This document shows, piece after piece, positions 44,291-54,404 of a DNA stretch of 64,000 bases. The DNA is from Micromonospora sp. WMMD812 (GTDB taxonomy: Bacteria > Actinomycetota > Actinomycetes > Mycobacteriales > Micromonosporaceae). The position numbers and the translations under genes were made by a program. How positions within the stretch are numbered: position 1 is the first letter of the stretch; every line of letters starts with the position of its first letter. The DNA lies in NCBI RefSeq assembly GCF_027497215.1, contig NZ_CP114904.1:2874001-2938000 (forward strand), written 5' to 3'. The notes beneath the pieces were generated by a model. It searched no databases and had not been told where the DNA came from. It worked only from the letters and a program-made list of their open reading frames with translations.

Positions 44291-45496
44291 TCAGCTCGGC
44301 GGCGGCACCTCCGCACGGGGCGTGGCCGGCGGCCGAATCGCGTCGGCCACGGCGATCCCGGCCAGGGCCGCGACGGCGACGACGGCGGCCGCCAGCGGCG
44401 GCCCGAGGGCCACCACCGGGGCCAGCGCGATCAGGACCACCAGCCCGGCGACCATGGACCAGTGCGGCCGGCGCAGCGTGTAGTACTCGATCATGCCGCC
44501 GCCGGCCAGGAACAACGCGGGTCCGCCGAGGATGACCCCGAGCCAGGCCGGATCCAGGTGCCCGGACGGATGCCGGATGACGAGCTCGTAGCCGACCGCG
44601 GTGGCGAGGATGCCCGCCACCATGGCCAGGTGGCCGTAGCCGCCCACCGCCCCGATCCGGGCCTCCGCCCCGGGGCCGGCCGTCATGGCCCTGGGGATCA
44701 CCCGTCGGGACCCGAAGAAGTAGATCCGCCACAGCAGCACGGTGGTGGCGAAGGCCACCACGAAGGCCGTCGTCTGCCCGACCCCGAATCGGCCGCCGTC
44801 GAAGGTCACCCCGGTGAGCAGGATGGACTCGCCGAGCGCGACGAGAACAAACTGCCCGTACCGCTCGGCCAGGTGCTCGCTGGCGATCGCCAACCGGGTG
44901 ATCGGTGACCGGCCGAGCCCCGGCGTGGGCCAGCCGAGGACGAGCCCGGCGTATTCGATCGCCAGGGCCAGCGTCCACAGCGCGCCGCCCACCGGCGCCT
45001 CCGGAACGAGCGCCCCGACGATCCACAACCCGCCCGTCGCCGAATGCCAGCAGACCAGCCGCGCCGGGATGCGCCGCTCCCGGCCGCGGAGCACGAGCAG
45101 GAAGGCCGCGGGACGGCCGACCTGGGCGACGACGTACGCCACCGCGAAGATCAGGCCTCGATCGTCCCAGGCCCCGGACACCCCGAGTGCCATGATCATG
45201 CTGGCGAACATGAGCCCGATCATGATCAGTTGGACCGGCAGGCGGCGCGGGTCGTAGCGGCTGGTCACCCAGGCCGCGTTCGTCCAGACCAGCCACAGCG
45301 CCAACAGCAACAACGTCGTCTGGCCGACCGCCGGCAGGACCATCTGCCGACCCCCGGTGAGGTCCTCCATCAGCCGCTGCGAGACCCGGGTCAGCGCGAA
45401 CACGAACACCAGGTCGAAGAACAGCTCGAGAAACGTCGCCCGCTGCGGCTCCGCGACGCCGCCCCGCAGCAGTCCAACGCCGTTCGCGGTGGTCAT
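44291..45496 (-). CDS. ltrA: Low temperature requirement protein A (LtrA) family
   Basis: A 401-residue membrane protein with about twelve helices. The family signature FLELFFDLVFVFALTRV lies near the N terminus (about 22), and RYGQFVLVALGESIL mid-protein. LtrA-type proteins are widespread; the name comes from a Listeria cold-sensitivity phenotype and the molecular function is unknown. Convergent with the antitoxin gene. No clear RBS; the annotated ATG is the first in the conserved frame. Confidence 0.9.
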   Translation of the reverse strand: MTTANGVGLLRGGVAEPQRATFLELFFDLVFVFALTRVSQRLMEDLTGGRQMVLPAVGQTTLLLLALWLVWTNAAWVTSRYDPRRLPVQLIMIGLMFASMIMALGVSGAWDDRGLIFAVAYVVAQVGRPAAFLLVLRGRERRIPARLVCWHSATGGLWIVGALVPEAPVGGALWTLALAIEYAGLVLGWPTPGLGRSPITRLAIASEHLAERYGQFVLVALGESILLTGVTFDGGRFGVGQTTAFVVAFATTVLLWRIYFFGSRRVIPRAMTAGPGAEARIGAVGGYGHLAMVAGILATAVGYELVIRHPSGHLDPAWLGVILGGPALFLAGGGMIEYYTLRRPHWSMVAGLVVLIALAPVVALGPPLAAAVVAVAALAGIAVADAIRPPATPRAEVPPPS

Positions 45497-45607
45497 CGGC
45501 CGCCGGTTCCGTCCGCTCGGTGCCAGATACCCCAGAGTCGTACCACGCGGCGCGGGCGCCGGGACGAGATCGGTCGGTCCGGCCCGGACCGGCCCCGCCG
45601 GCCAGGA

Positions 45608-46183
45608 TCAGCCCTTCGCGGCCTTGGCGGCGGCCTTCATCTGCTGCTTGTACTCGCGGACCCGGCGCAGCGACTCGGCGTCGGTCACGTCGGCCACCGA
45701 GCGGTGGGCACCCGGGTCGCCGTAGCCGCCGGCCGCCTCCCGCCAGCCGTCCGGCCGGACGTCGAACCGCTTGCCGAGCAGCGCGAGGAAGATCTGCGCC
45801 TTCTGCTTGCCGAAGCCGGGCAGGTCGGAGATCCGGCGCAGCAGCTCCCGCCCGTCGGTCACCTCGGACCAGAGCGTCGCGGCGTCGCCGTCGTACCGGT
45901 CGACGAGCACCCGGCACACCTCCTGCACCCGGGCTGCCATCGCCTTCGGGAACCGGTGCAGCGCGGGCGGCTGGGCGAAGACGGCGACCAGCTCCTCCGG
46001 GTCGTACTCGGCCAGCTCCCGGGCGTCCAGGTCGTGGCCGAGCCGCTGGGCCAGCACGTACGGCGAGGAGAACGCCTTCTCCATCGGCACCTGCTGGTCG
46101 AGGACCATGCCGACCAGCAGGGCGAGCGGGCTGCGCTCCAGCAGCCGGTTGGCCTCGGGGTCGATGGGCAGCACGAGCGTCAT
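45608..46183 (-). CDS. HhH-GPD-type base-excision DNA repair protein
   Basis: A 191-residue protein of the actinobacterial HhH-GPD base-excision repair family. It starts LVLPIDPEANRLL, followed by LLVGMVLDQQVPME and the helix-hairpin-helix LPGFGKQKAQIFLALLG, then the GPD-like region. Probably a small DNA glycosylase; the substrate lesion is unknown. The C-terminal end is Lys/Ala-rich. The start at 46183 is likely; an ATG at 46192 is in frame and cannot be excluded. Confidence 0.85.
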   Translation of the reverse strand: MTLVLPIDPEANRLLERSPLALLVGMVLDQQVPMEKAFSSPYVLAQRLGHDLDARELAEYDPEELVAVFAQPPALHRFPKAMAARVQEVCRVLVDRYDGDAATLWSEVTDGRELLRRISDLPGFGKQKAQIFLALLGKRFDVRPDGWREAAGGYGDPGAHRSVADVTDAESLRRVREYKQQMKAAAKAAKG

Positions 46184-46306
46184 GTGCACCATCCTGCCCG
46201 GTCGCCGGGGACAGGGGCCACCGACGCCCCGGCACCCGCGCATCCGGCGCCCACGGATCTGCCGGGTGGCGCCGAGCCGGGACACCGCGGGAGGCAGGAT
46301 GACGAC

Positions 46307-47791
46307 GTGGACGAACACGACATGCTGCTCTCCCCCGCCGGGGTGGACGCGCTGCGGACGGCGCTGACCCGGGCCCGGTTCACCTCGAACGGCATCGCCG
46401 ACCGGCTCGGCCCGCAGGCCACCGGCGGGGTGGCCCGCAACGACTACCGGGCCGCGCTGCGGGCCACCGAGGAGCGCGACCCGCTCGGCACGCTGATCCG
46501 GGTCTTCATCTGCGACCAGACCGAGACGGAGGAGACGGTGGCCGCCGCGCTGGCCCCGCTCGACCTCGCGGAGGCGGTCGCCGGCGGGCTGCTGGAACGG
46601 CACGGCGACGGGCTGCGCGCCGGTGTGGACCTGGAACCGTACGGCGACGAGTGGTGGGTGCTCGCCGACGTGCCGGCCAGCGCCCGGCCGGGCCGGCCGC
46701 TGCACGCCGAGCACGTGCTCGGCATCGGCGGAGCGACCCAGACGCTGATCGGCGCCGCCGTCCGGCGGCCGGTCGACGCCGCGCTGGACCTGGGTACCGG
46801 CTCCGGCGTGCAGGCCCTGCACCTGGCCACCCACGCCCGTTCGGTCACCGCCACCGACGTCTCCGAGCGGGCGCTGCGGTTCGCCGCCACCACCGCCGCG
46901 CTCAACGGCCAGGAGTGGGAGCTGCTCCGCGGCGACATGGTGGCGCCGGTTGCCGGCCGCCGGTTCGACCTCGTGGTGAGCAACCCGCCGTTCGTGGTGG
47001 GGCCGGGCACCACCACGCACGTCTACCGCGACTCCGGCCGGGTCGGCGACGCGATGGGCGCCGAGCTGGCCGCCGCCGCGCCCGACCTGCTCACCGAGGG
47101 CGGCACCATGCAGTACCTGGCGAACTGGGTGCACGTCGCCGGCGAGGAGTGGGACGAGCGGGTGGCCGGCTGGTTCGCCGGCACCGGCCTGGACGCGTGG
47201 GTGATCCAGCGCGAGGTGGCCGACCCGATGGCGTACGTGAACCTGTGGCTGACCGACGTCGGGGAGACGGCCGACCCGCAGCGGATGGCCGCCTGGCTGG
47301 ACTGGTTCGACGCGCACAAGGTGGAGGCGATCGGCTTCGGCATCGTGTCGCTGCGCCGGGGTGGGCACGCCGACCCGGTGGTCCGGGTGGAGGAGCTGCG
47401 GCAGCGCGTGGAGCCACCGATGGGCGACCGGATCGCCGCCTGGTTCGACCGACAGGACTTCCTGCGGGTACGCGACACCGAGGGGCTGCTCGCCGAGCGC
47501 TACCGGGCCGCCGACGGGCTCCAGCTGCGGCAGGAGGCGACCATGGGCGAGGACGGTTGGGCGGTGGACCGGCAGGTGCTGGCCATGCCGCACGGGCTGC
47601 GCTGGACCGAGGAGATCGACCCGCTGGTGCTGGCGCTGGTCGGCGGCGCCGACGGCCGGCTGCCGCTGCGCGACCAGCTCGCCCTGCTCGCGGCGGCGCA
47701 CGACGTCACGGCCGACGAGCTGGCCGAGGCGTCCGGACCGATCGTGGCGCACCTGGTGGAACGCGGGATCATCGAGCCGGTGGCCGGCTGA
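46307..47791 (+). CDS. Class I SAM-dependent methyltransferase (DUF7059/DUF7782 type)
   Basis: A 494-residue protein. An N-terminal helical domain (~140 residues) precedes a Rossmann methyltransferase domain with motif [14 protein letters not shown] and motif IV SNPPFVV (N226), the signature of N5-glutamine or exocyclic N-methyltransferases such as PrmC, RsmC and RlmG. A C-terminal ~170-residue domain completes it. Probable target is RNA or a ribosome-associated protein, not determined. Start GTG at 46307 with GGGAGG about 11 nt upstream; an ATG at 46322 is the alternative. Followed by dtd after 55 nt, probably co-transcribed. Confidence 0.85.
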   Translation: MDEHDMLLSPAGVDALRTALTRARFTSNGIADRLGPQATGGVARNDYRAALRATEERDPLGTLIRVFICDQTETEETVAAALAPLDLAEAVAGGLLERHGDGLRAGVDLEPYGDEWWVLADVPASARPGRPLHAEHVLGIGGATQTLIGAAVRRPVDAALDLGTGSGVQALHLATHARSVTATDVSERALRFAATTAALNGQEWELLRGDMVAPVAGRRFDLVVSNPPFVVGPGTTTHVYRDSGRVGDAMGAELAAAAPDLLTEGGTMQYLANWVHVAGEEWDERVAGWFAGTGLDAWVIQREVADPMAYVNLWLTDVGETADPQRMAAWLDWFDAHKVEAIGFGIVSLRRGGHADPVVRVEELRQRVEPPMGDRIAAWFDRQDFLRVRDTEGLLAERYRAADGLQLRQEATMGEDGWAVDRQVLAMPHGLRWTEEIDPLVLALVGGADGRLPLRDQLALLAAAHDVTADELAEASGPIVAHLVERGIIEPVAG

Positions 47792-47846
47792 TGGCGGCGG
47801 TCAGGGCGTCCGGCCGCGGATCGGTACGGGTAGGGAGGGCGAGCTG

Positions 47847-48269
47847 ATGCGGGCGGTGGTGCAGACGGTCGGCCGGGCCAGCGTGACCGTCGACGGCGAG
47901 GTGGTCGGCGCGATCGACGACGGCCTGCTGGTGCTGCTCGGGGTGACGCACACCGACACCGTCGAGACCGCCCGGACGATGGCCCGCAAGGTGTACGAGC
48001 TGCGCATCCTCGACGAGGAGCGGTCGGCGGCGGACACCGGCGCCCCGGTGCTGGTGGTCAGCCAGTTCACCCTCTACGGCGACGCCCGCAAGGGCCGCCG
48101 CCCGACCTGGACCGCCGCCGCCCCGGCGGAGGTGGCCGAACCCCTGGTCACGGAGGTCGTCGAGGCGCTGCGCGCCCGGGGCGCCAAGGTGGAGACCGGC
48201 CGCTTCCGCGCCCACATGCTGGTCGAGAGCGTCAACATCGGCCCCCGCACCATCCTCCTGGACCTCTGA
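47847..48269 (+). CDS. dtd: D-aminoacyl-tRNA deacylase
   Basis: A 140-residue enzyme that hydrolyses D-aminoacyl-tRNA (and Gly-tRNA-Ala), a translation proofreading step. The two DTD motifs are present: SQFTLYGD (about 76) and NIGPRT near the C terminus, the Gly-cisPro that rejects L-amino acids. Length is exact for the family. GGAGG lies 8 nt before the ATG. Confidence 0.96.
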   Translation: MRAVVQTVGRASVTVDGEVVGAIDDGLLVLLGVTHTDTVETARTMARKVYELRILDEERSAADTGAPVLVVSQFTLYGDARKGRRPTWTAAAPAEVAEPLVTEVVEALRARGAKVETGRFRAHMLVESVNIGPRTILLDL

Positions 48270-48307
48270 CCCCGGCCCTCTCCCCATCCCCCAAACCCCC
48301 GCCCTGT

Positions 48308-48363
48308 TGATCAAGAAGTTCGCGTCAGAACCCCGGCCGGCTCTGACGCGAACCTCTTGATCA
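48308..48363. repeat. Interspersed 56-bp inverted repeat, copy 2
   Basis: Left arm TGATCAAGAAGTTCGCGTCA (48308-48327) and right arm TGACGCGAACCTCTTGATCA (48344-48363) pair at 19 of 20 positions around a 16-nt loop. Architecture and arms match the copy at 38244-38299; the loop sequence differs. It lies between the convergent dtd and spo0M genes. Confidence 0.85.
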
Positions 48364-48403
48364 CCGACGCCACACCCGGGCGGGCACACCGGGGAGGGAG
48401 GGG

Positions 48404-49192
48404 TCAGAAGAAGAGGCCGCGGCGTTGCACGGACTGGCGCAGCCAGCCGTCCAGCTGGGCGGTCCAGTCCGTCTGGTCCAGCGTGGCGTAGTCGACGGTG
48501 AACCGGCCGAAGGCGTCCCGGCCCTCGCTGAGCAGGCCACCTCGCTTGTCCATCTCCAGCACCACCTGCATCTGCCGCGAATCGGCGACGAAGGTGACCT
48601 CCAGCTGGTTGATCGCCCGGGCGTACTGCGGCGCCGGGAGGAACTCGATCTCCTGGTAGAAGGGCAGGGTCTGCCGTACGCCGTAGATGTGGCCGCGCTC
48701 CACGTCGGCCCGGGCGAACCGGAAGCCCAGCCGCAGCAGCGCGTCCAGCAGGCGCTCCTGCGCCGGCAGCGGGTGCACCGCCACGGCGTCCAGGTCGCCC
48801 TTGTCCACCGCCCGGGCCACCTCCAACTCGGTACGCAGCCCCATGGTCATCCCGTGCAGGTGCTGGCCGTACAGCTCGGTGACCGGAGTCTCCCAGGGCA
48901 CGTCGAAGCGGAACGGGATGTCGTGGCGCTGCCCCGGCTCCAGCCGGAACGCGCCGGTGGCGCGCTGGCGGTGGAACTCCTGGTTGGTGTTGTACTCGTT
49001 GTCGCCGCTCTCCACCTCGACCCGGGTGACCAGGCCGAGCGCCACGTACTCGATGTCGACCGGGTGGTCGCCGCCCGCCACCTGGATCCGGCCCTCGAGC
49101 TGGCCGCCCGGGCGGCAGTTCGGGTTGGCCAGCACGGTTTCCACCGACGGGCCACCGACGCCCATCGCCTGCATGAGCCGTTTGAAGACCAC
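48404..49192 (-). CDS. spo0M: Sporulation-control protein Spo0M family
   Basis: A 262-residue protein with the arrestin-like Spo0M fold: [15 protein letters not shown] at the start, [25 protein letters not shown] and a C-terminal FTVDYA region. In Bacillus, Spo0M influences sporulation and septation; in actinomycetes the role is unproven, although Micromonospora sporulates. The GTG at 49192 has GGAGG 5 nt upstream; a longer frame carries unconserved sequence. Confidence 0.88.
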   Translation of the reverse strand: MVFKRLMQAMGVGGPSVETVLANPNCRPGGQLEGRIQVAGGDHPVDIEYVALGLVTRVEVESGDNEYNTNQEFHRQRATGAFRLEPGQRHDIPFRFDVPWETPVTELYGQHLHGMTMGLRTELEVARAVDKGDLDAVAVHPLPAQERLLDALLRLGFRFARADVERGHIYGVRQTLPFYQEIEFLPAPQYARAINQLEVTFVADSRQMQVVLEMDKRGGLLSEGRDAFGRFTVDYATLDQTDWTAQLDGWLRQSVQRRGLFF

Positions 49193-49488
49193 AACGCCCT
49201 CCGTCGCCTGTGCCGTGCCGGCCCCGTCGGCCGGCCGCTGGCACGGTAACCGGGCGTGGCAAGCGGACCGGGCCGACACACGGACCCGCCAGGCCGACAA
49301 ATCGGACCGCCCGGCCGGCGGGAGCGGATCGGTCCGGCGCCGAGCACGGGCCGGCGTCCGCCGATCCGACCGGATTGCTGTCGGGTCCCCGATCGCCTCA
49401 CTCCCGTTTTACGCCCCGGCCGCCAAGCTGTGTGTCACCGGCAGCACCAGACCGGGAATCGCGCCACACGTACACGGGGAGAGACGAA
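49193..49488. other. 296-bp divergent intergenic region between spo0M and sigB
   Basis: No gene seen. It must hold the promoters of both spo0M and sigB. No convincing ECF-type or principal sigma factor promoter could be read in it. It contains a GGGAAT (49454-49459) without a matching -10 at the expected spacing. Confidence 0.5.
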
Positions 49489-50505
<1,017 letters not shown>

Positions 50506-50517
50506 CGCACCCTCGAA

Positions 50518-50550
50518 CGGAGGGCCCCGGCGGTTCGCCGGGGCCCTCCG
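50518..50550. terminator. Bidirectional hairpin terminator
   Basis: A perfect 15-bp stem (CGGAGGGCCCCGGCG and its complement) with a GTT loop begins 13 nt after the sigB stop, between sigB and the convergent acetyltransferase gene. Confidence 0.7.
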
Positions 50551-50602
50551 CGTCTCCGCCCCCCTGTCCCCGGCCCGAGCCGTCCGGGGCGAGCGGCCCC
50601 CG

Positions 50603-53152
50603 TCAGAGCCGGCGGGGACCGGTGTCCGGGCGAACCGTCGCGGAGCCGGCGCGGACGGTGGCGTGCAGCACCGACAGGCCGTCCGGTCGCGCGAGCACCG
50701 GGTTCAGCGTCAGCGCGCGCACCCGGGGCTGCTCGTCGGCGAGCCGGCCGACACGCAGCAGCAGGTCGATCAGGGCCGCCCGGTCCACCGGCGCGGCGCC
50801 CCGGTGCCCGCGCAGCAGCGGCGCCGCCCGCGGCTCGTCCACCAGGTCGGCGGCGTCCCGGTCGGTCACCGGGACCGCCCGCCAGGCCCGGTCGCCGAGC
50901 AACTCGGTGGCGACGCCGCCCAGCCCGAAACCGACCACCGGCCCGAACGCCGGATCCTCGACCAGCTCGACCACGCAGGCCACCCCAGGCGGCACCATCG
51001 GCTGGACCAGGACGTCCGCGCCGAAGACCGCGGACATCTCGGCGTACGCGCGCCGGACCGCGGCCGCGTCGGGCAGGTCGAGCCGGACCGCACCGAGGTC
51101 GAGCCGATGCCGCAGCCCGGGCGCCGCGGCCTTCAACGCCACCGGGAATCCGAGTCGCCGCGCCGCGTCCGCCGCCTCGTCGGCCGACCGCGCCGGCACC
51201 GACGCCACCAGATCGATGCCGTACGCGGCGAGCAGGCCGTCGACGTCCGCGCCGTCGGGGCGCAGCGCGGCCTGACCGGCGGCCCGGTCCACACCGGACA
51301 ACTCCGGCAGGCTGCCGGCCGGGCGACGCAGCCAGTCGGCGTACCGGTGCACCCGGGCCAGCGCCCGGACCGCCTCCTCCACACCTCCGTACGACGGCAT
51401 CCCGACCGGCGTCCGTCCGGCCAGGACGGTCGTCACGGCCGGCTTGCCGGTGCCGAGGGCCGCGGGCAGCGCGGCGGTGAGGTCGGCGTCGGCCGGCTGC
51501 CCGGGCAGCGGCGGGGCGACCATCACGGCGAGGGCGTCCACCCGCTCGTCGGCGGCCGCACCGGCGAGGGCCGCGGCGAACTCGGCGGCACCGGCGTTCG
51601 GCCCGACGTCCCGGGGATAGCCGTCGGCGAGCGTGAGCCCCTGGGCGGCACAGGCGGTCGCGGCGAGGCCGGTGAGTGCCGACGAGTTGCCCACCACCGC
51701 GACCCGCGGGCCGGCCGGCAGCGGCTGGTTGGCGAGCAGCACCCCGACGTCCAGCAGTTCGGCAACGGTGTCCACCCGGATCACGCCGGACTGGGTGAAC
51801 AGCGCGGCGACCGCCACCTCGTCCGGGCCGGCCGAGTCACCCACGCCGAGCGGGCGGGCCGGCGAGGCGAGCGCCACCACGGGCTTCGTGCGCCCGATCC
51901 GTCGGGCCAGCCGGGCAAACTTGCGCGGGTTGCCGAAGGTCTCCAGGTGCAGCATGATCACGTCGGTGCCGGGGTCGTCCTGCCAGTACTGGAGCAGGTC
52001 GTTGCCGGAGACGTCGGCCCGGTTCCCGGCCGACACGAAGCTGGACAGGCCGAGGCCCCGGCGGTCCGCCTCGGCCAGCAGCGCCACCCCGAACGCGCCG
52101 GACTGGCTGAAGACGCCGACCCGACCGGCCGGCGGCAGTGCCGGCGCGAGGGTGGCGTTGAGGCGTACCGCCGGGTCGGTGTTGGCCACGCCGAGGCAGT
52201 TCGGGCCGACCACCCGCATGCCGGCGGCGTGCGCGGCCCGGACCAGGGCCCGCTGCGCGGCCGCGCCCTCGGCCCCGGACTCGGCGAAGCCGGCGGAGAT
52301 CACCACCAACCCGTGCACCCCGGCGGCGGCCGCGTCGGCGACCACGGCCGGCGCCGAACCGGGCGGCACCGCGACGACCGCCAGGTCGACCGGCACGCCG
52401 GCGTCGGCCGCCGAGGCGTACGCGGGCAGCCCGGCGACGGTCGCCGCGCCGGGGTGCACCGGGACGACCGCACCGGCGAAGCCGCCGTCGCGCAGGTGCC
52501 CGAGCACCGCGGCGCCCACTCCCTGCCCGGTGGCGCTCGCGCCGTAGACGGCGACGCCCCGCGGAGCGAGCAGCCGGGCGATCGAGCGCGCCTCGGTGCG
52601 GTGCTCCCGGCCGCGCTGCACGGCGAGGGTCGCGTCGGTGGGCGCGATCGGGAAGGTCAGGTGCACCACGCCGTCGGCGAACTGCCGCTGCACCTGGTAG
52701 CCGAAGTCGGAGAAGACCCGCAGCATCGCCCCGTTGGCCGGGAGCACCTCGGCGACGAAGTGCACGATGCCGACCTGGCGGGCCGCGTCGGCCAGGTGTT
52801 CCAGCAGCACCGAGCCGATGCCCCGGCCCTGGTACTCGTCCTCCACCACGAACGCCACCTCGGCCTCCGGCGCCTGCGGCCCGAGCCGCTCGTACCGGCC
52901 GACGGCGACGATCCGCCCGCCGGCCAGCACCACGAACGCCTCCCGGTCGCGGTGGTCGACGTTGACGAACCGCTGCAGGTCCCGGTCCGGGATCCGGGGG
53001 TACGGCGAGAAGTAGCGCAGGTAGCGGGTGCGCTCGGAGAATCGCGAGTGCATCGCCACGATCCCCGGCCCGTCCTCCGGGCGGATCTGTCGCAGCTGGA
53101 CGGTCGTGCCGTCGCTGAGCAGCACGTCCACCGGTTGGTCCACGGTCGTCAC
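50603..53152 (-). CDS. Protein lysine acetyltransferase: GNAT fused to acyl-CoA synthetase-like (ACD) domain
   Basis: An 849-residue fusion. The N-terminal GNAT domain (about 10-165) has YQGRGIGSVLLEHLA, the acetyl-CoA-binding Q-x-x-G-x-G motif. The rest is an NDP-forming acyl-CoA synthetase: CoA-binding (VAVYGASATGQG), ligase (VVGPNCLGV, FSQSGAFGV) and ATP-grasp (about 640-849). The usual phospho-His loop, SHTG in active synthetases, reads DSAGP here (~439-443), so ligase activity is probably lost, as in bacterial Pat enzymes. GNAT-first order matches Streptomyces PatA. GTG start with GGAGG 8 nt upstream. It follows acuC after 23 nt. Confidence 0.87.
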   Translation of the reverse strand: MTTVDQPVDVLLSDGTTVQLRQIRPEDGPGIVAMHSRFSERTRYLRYFSPYPRIPDRDLQRFVNVDHRDREAFVVLAGGRIVAVGRYERLGPQAPEAEVAFVVEDEYQGRGIGSVLLEHLADAARQVGIVHFVAEVLPANGAMLRVFSDFGYQVQRQFADGVVHLTFPIAPTDATLAVQRGREHRTEARSIARLLAPRGVAVYGASATGQGVGAAVLGHLRDGGFAGAVVPVHPGAATVAGLPAYASAADAGVPVDLAVVAVPPGSAPAVVADAAAAGVHGLVVISAGFAESGAEGAAAQRALVRAAHAAGMRVVGPNCLGVANTDPAVRLNATLAPALPPAGRVGVFSQSGAFGVALLAEADRRGLGLSSFVSAGNRADVSGNDLLQYWQDDPGTDVIMLHLETFGNPRKFARLARRIGRTKPVVALASPARPLGVGDSAGPDEVAVAALFTQSGVIRVDTVAELLDVGVLLANQPLPAGPRVAVVGNSSALTGLAATACAAQGLTLADGYPRDVGPNAGAAEFAAALAGAAADERVDALAVMVAPPLPGQPADADLTAALPAALGTGKPAVTTVLAGRTPVGMPSYGGVEEAVRALARVHRYADWLRRPAGSLPELSGVDRAAGQAALRPDGADVDGLLAAYGIDLVASVPARSADEAADAARRLGFPVALKAAAPGLRHRLDLGAVRLDLPDAAAVRRAYAEMSAVFGADVLVQPMVPPGVACVVELVEDPAFGPVVGFGLGGVATELLGDRAWRAVPVTDRDAADLVDEPRAAPLLRGHRGAAPVDRAALIDLLLRVGRLADEQPRVRALTLNPVLARPDGLSVLHATVRAGSATVRPDTGPRRL

Positions 53153-53175
53153 CCGCCGGTCCTCCCCCGGCCGGC

Positions 53176-54357
53176 TCAGTCGCGCGGGTCGTACGGGTCG
53201 AGCCCGAGCAGCGGGAAGACGGACTTGCGGGTGGCCGCGATGGCCCGGTCCACCGCGTTCGGCTCGCCGGTCGGCTGCCACGGCTGGTACGTCGGGTCCG
53301 CGTCGTCGGTCATCCGCAGCGGGACCTCCCGGTTGGGGCAGCGCGCGCTGGCCAGCTCCCGCCAGGCCGGCGGGATCAGCGTCGCCGGGTCGATCGGATC
53401 GCCGGTGGCGACCGCCAGCAGGTGGGTCCAGGCCCGGGGCACGACCTCGGCCAGCGCGTACCCGCCGCCGCCGGTGGCGACCCAGCGACCCTCGCAGAGT
53501 TCGTCGGCGAGCGCCCGCAGGGCGAGGTAGGTGGCGCGCTGCCCGTCGACCGACAGGTGCAGGTCGGCGAGGGGGTCGAGCCGGTGCGCGTCCGCGCCGC
53601 ACTGGCTGACGAGCAGCTGCGGCCGGAACGCGCGCAGCACCGACGGGACGATCGCGTGGAACGCGCGCTGCCAGCCGGCGTCGTTGACGCCCGGCGGCAG
53701 CGGCACGTTGACCGCGGTCCCCTCGGCGCCCGGGCCGCCGGTCTCGTCCGGGAAACCGGTGCCGGGGAAGAGGGCGAGCGGGGTCTCGTGCAGGCTGACC
53801 GTCAACACCCGCGGGTCGTTCCAGAACACCTGCTGCACGCCGTCGCCGTGGTGCACGTCCACGTCCACGTACGCGATCCGCTCCGCGCCCAGGTCGAGCA
53901 GCCGGGCGATGGCCACCGCGGGGTCGTTGTAGACGCAGAACCCGCCCGCGCGGGCCGGCATGGCGTGGTGCAGCCCGCCGGCCACGTTGACCGCCCGCCG
54001 GGCCTCGCCCCGCCAGACCGCCTCGGCGGCGGCAACGCTCGCCCCGGCGACCAGCGCGCTGGCCTCGTGCATCCCGGGAAAGACCGGGTTGTCGGAGGTG
54101 CCGAGCCCGAAGCCGGCGAAGAGCGGGTCGCCGGGCGCGGACCGGACCGCGTCCACGTAGCGCGGGTCGTGCACCCGGGTGAGCAGCGCGTCGTCGGCCG
54201 GCTCCGGCTTGACCAGGCGCACCCCCGGCCGCTCCAGGATGCCGAGCTCGCGGGCGAGCGCGACGGTCAGCTCCACCCGGACCGGGTCGAGGGGATGGTC
54301 ACCCATGTCGTAGGCGAGCAGGGACTCGTCCCACACCACCACCGTGTCGTCGGACAT
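53176..54357 (-). CDS. acuC: AcuC-type protein deacetylase (class I/II HDAC fold)
   Basis: A 393-residue zinc-dependent deacetylase. Active-site features: GGLHHAMP, the zinc-binding DVDVHHGDG, QCGADAH and GGGGYAL. AcuC in Bacillus removes acetyl groups from acetyl-CoA synthetase. The next gene is a GNAT/ACD protein acetyltransferase, separated by 23 nt, so the two genes probably form a write/erase pair. A C-terminal extension (~50 residues) is specific to actinobacterial members. Confidence 0.92.
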   Translation of the reverse strand: MSDDTVVVWDESLLAYDMGDHPLDPVRVELTVALARELGILERPGVRLVKPEPADDALLTRVHDPRYVDAVRSAPGDPLFAGFGLGTSDNPVFPGMHEASALVAGASVAAAEAVWRGEARRAVNVAGGLHHAMPARAGGFCVYNDPAVAIARLLDLGAERIAYVDVDVHHGDGVQQVFWNDPRVLTVSLHETPLALFPGTGFPDETGGPGAEGTAVNVPLPPGVNDAGWQRAFHAIVPSVLRAFRPQLLVSQCGADAHRLDPLADLHLSVDGQRATYLALRALADELCEGRWVATGGGGYALAEVVPRAWTHLLAVATGDPIDPATLIPPAWRELASARCPNREVPLRMTDDADPTYQPWQPTGEPNAVDRAIAATRKSVFPLLGLDPYDPRD

Positions 54358-54404
54358 GGGCCCATCGTCGCACGTGGACCGGTGTGGAGCAGCGTAGGCG
54401 CTGG

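Noticed and set aside
49441..49488. GGGAAT as a -35 element for an ECF sigma factor before sigB
   Set aside because: No GTT-type -10 at 16-19 nt spacing follows.
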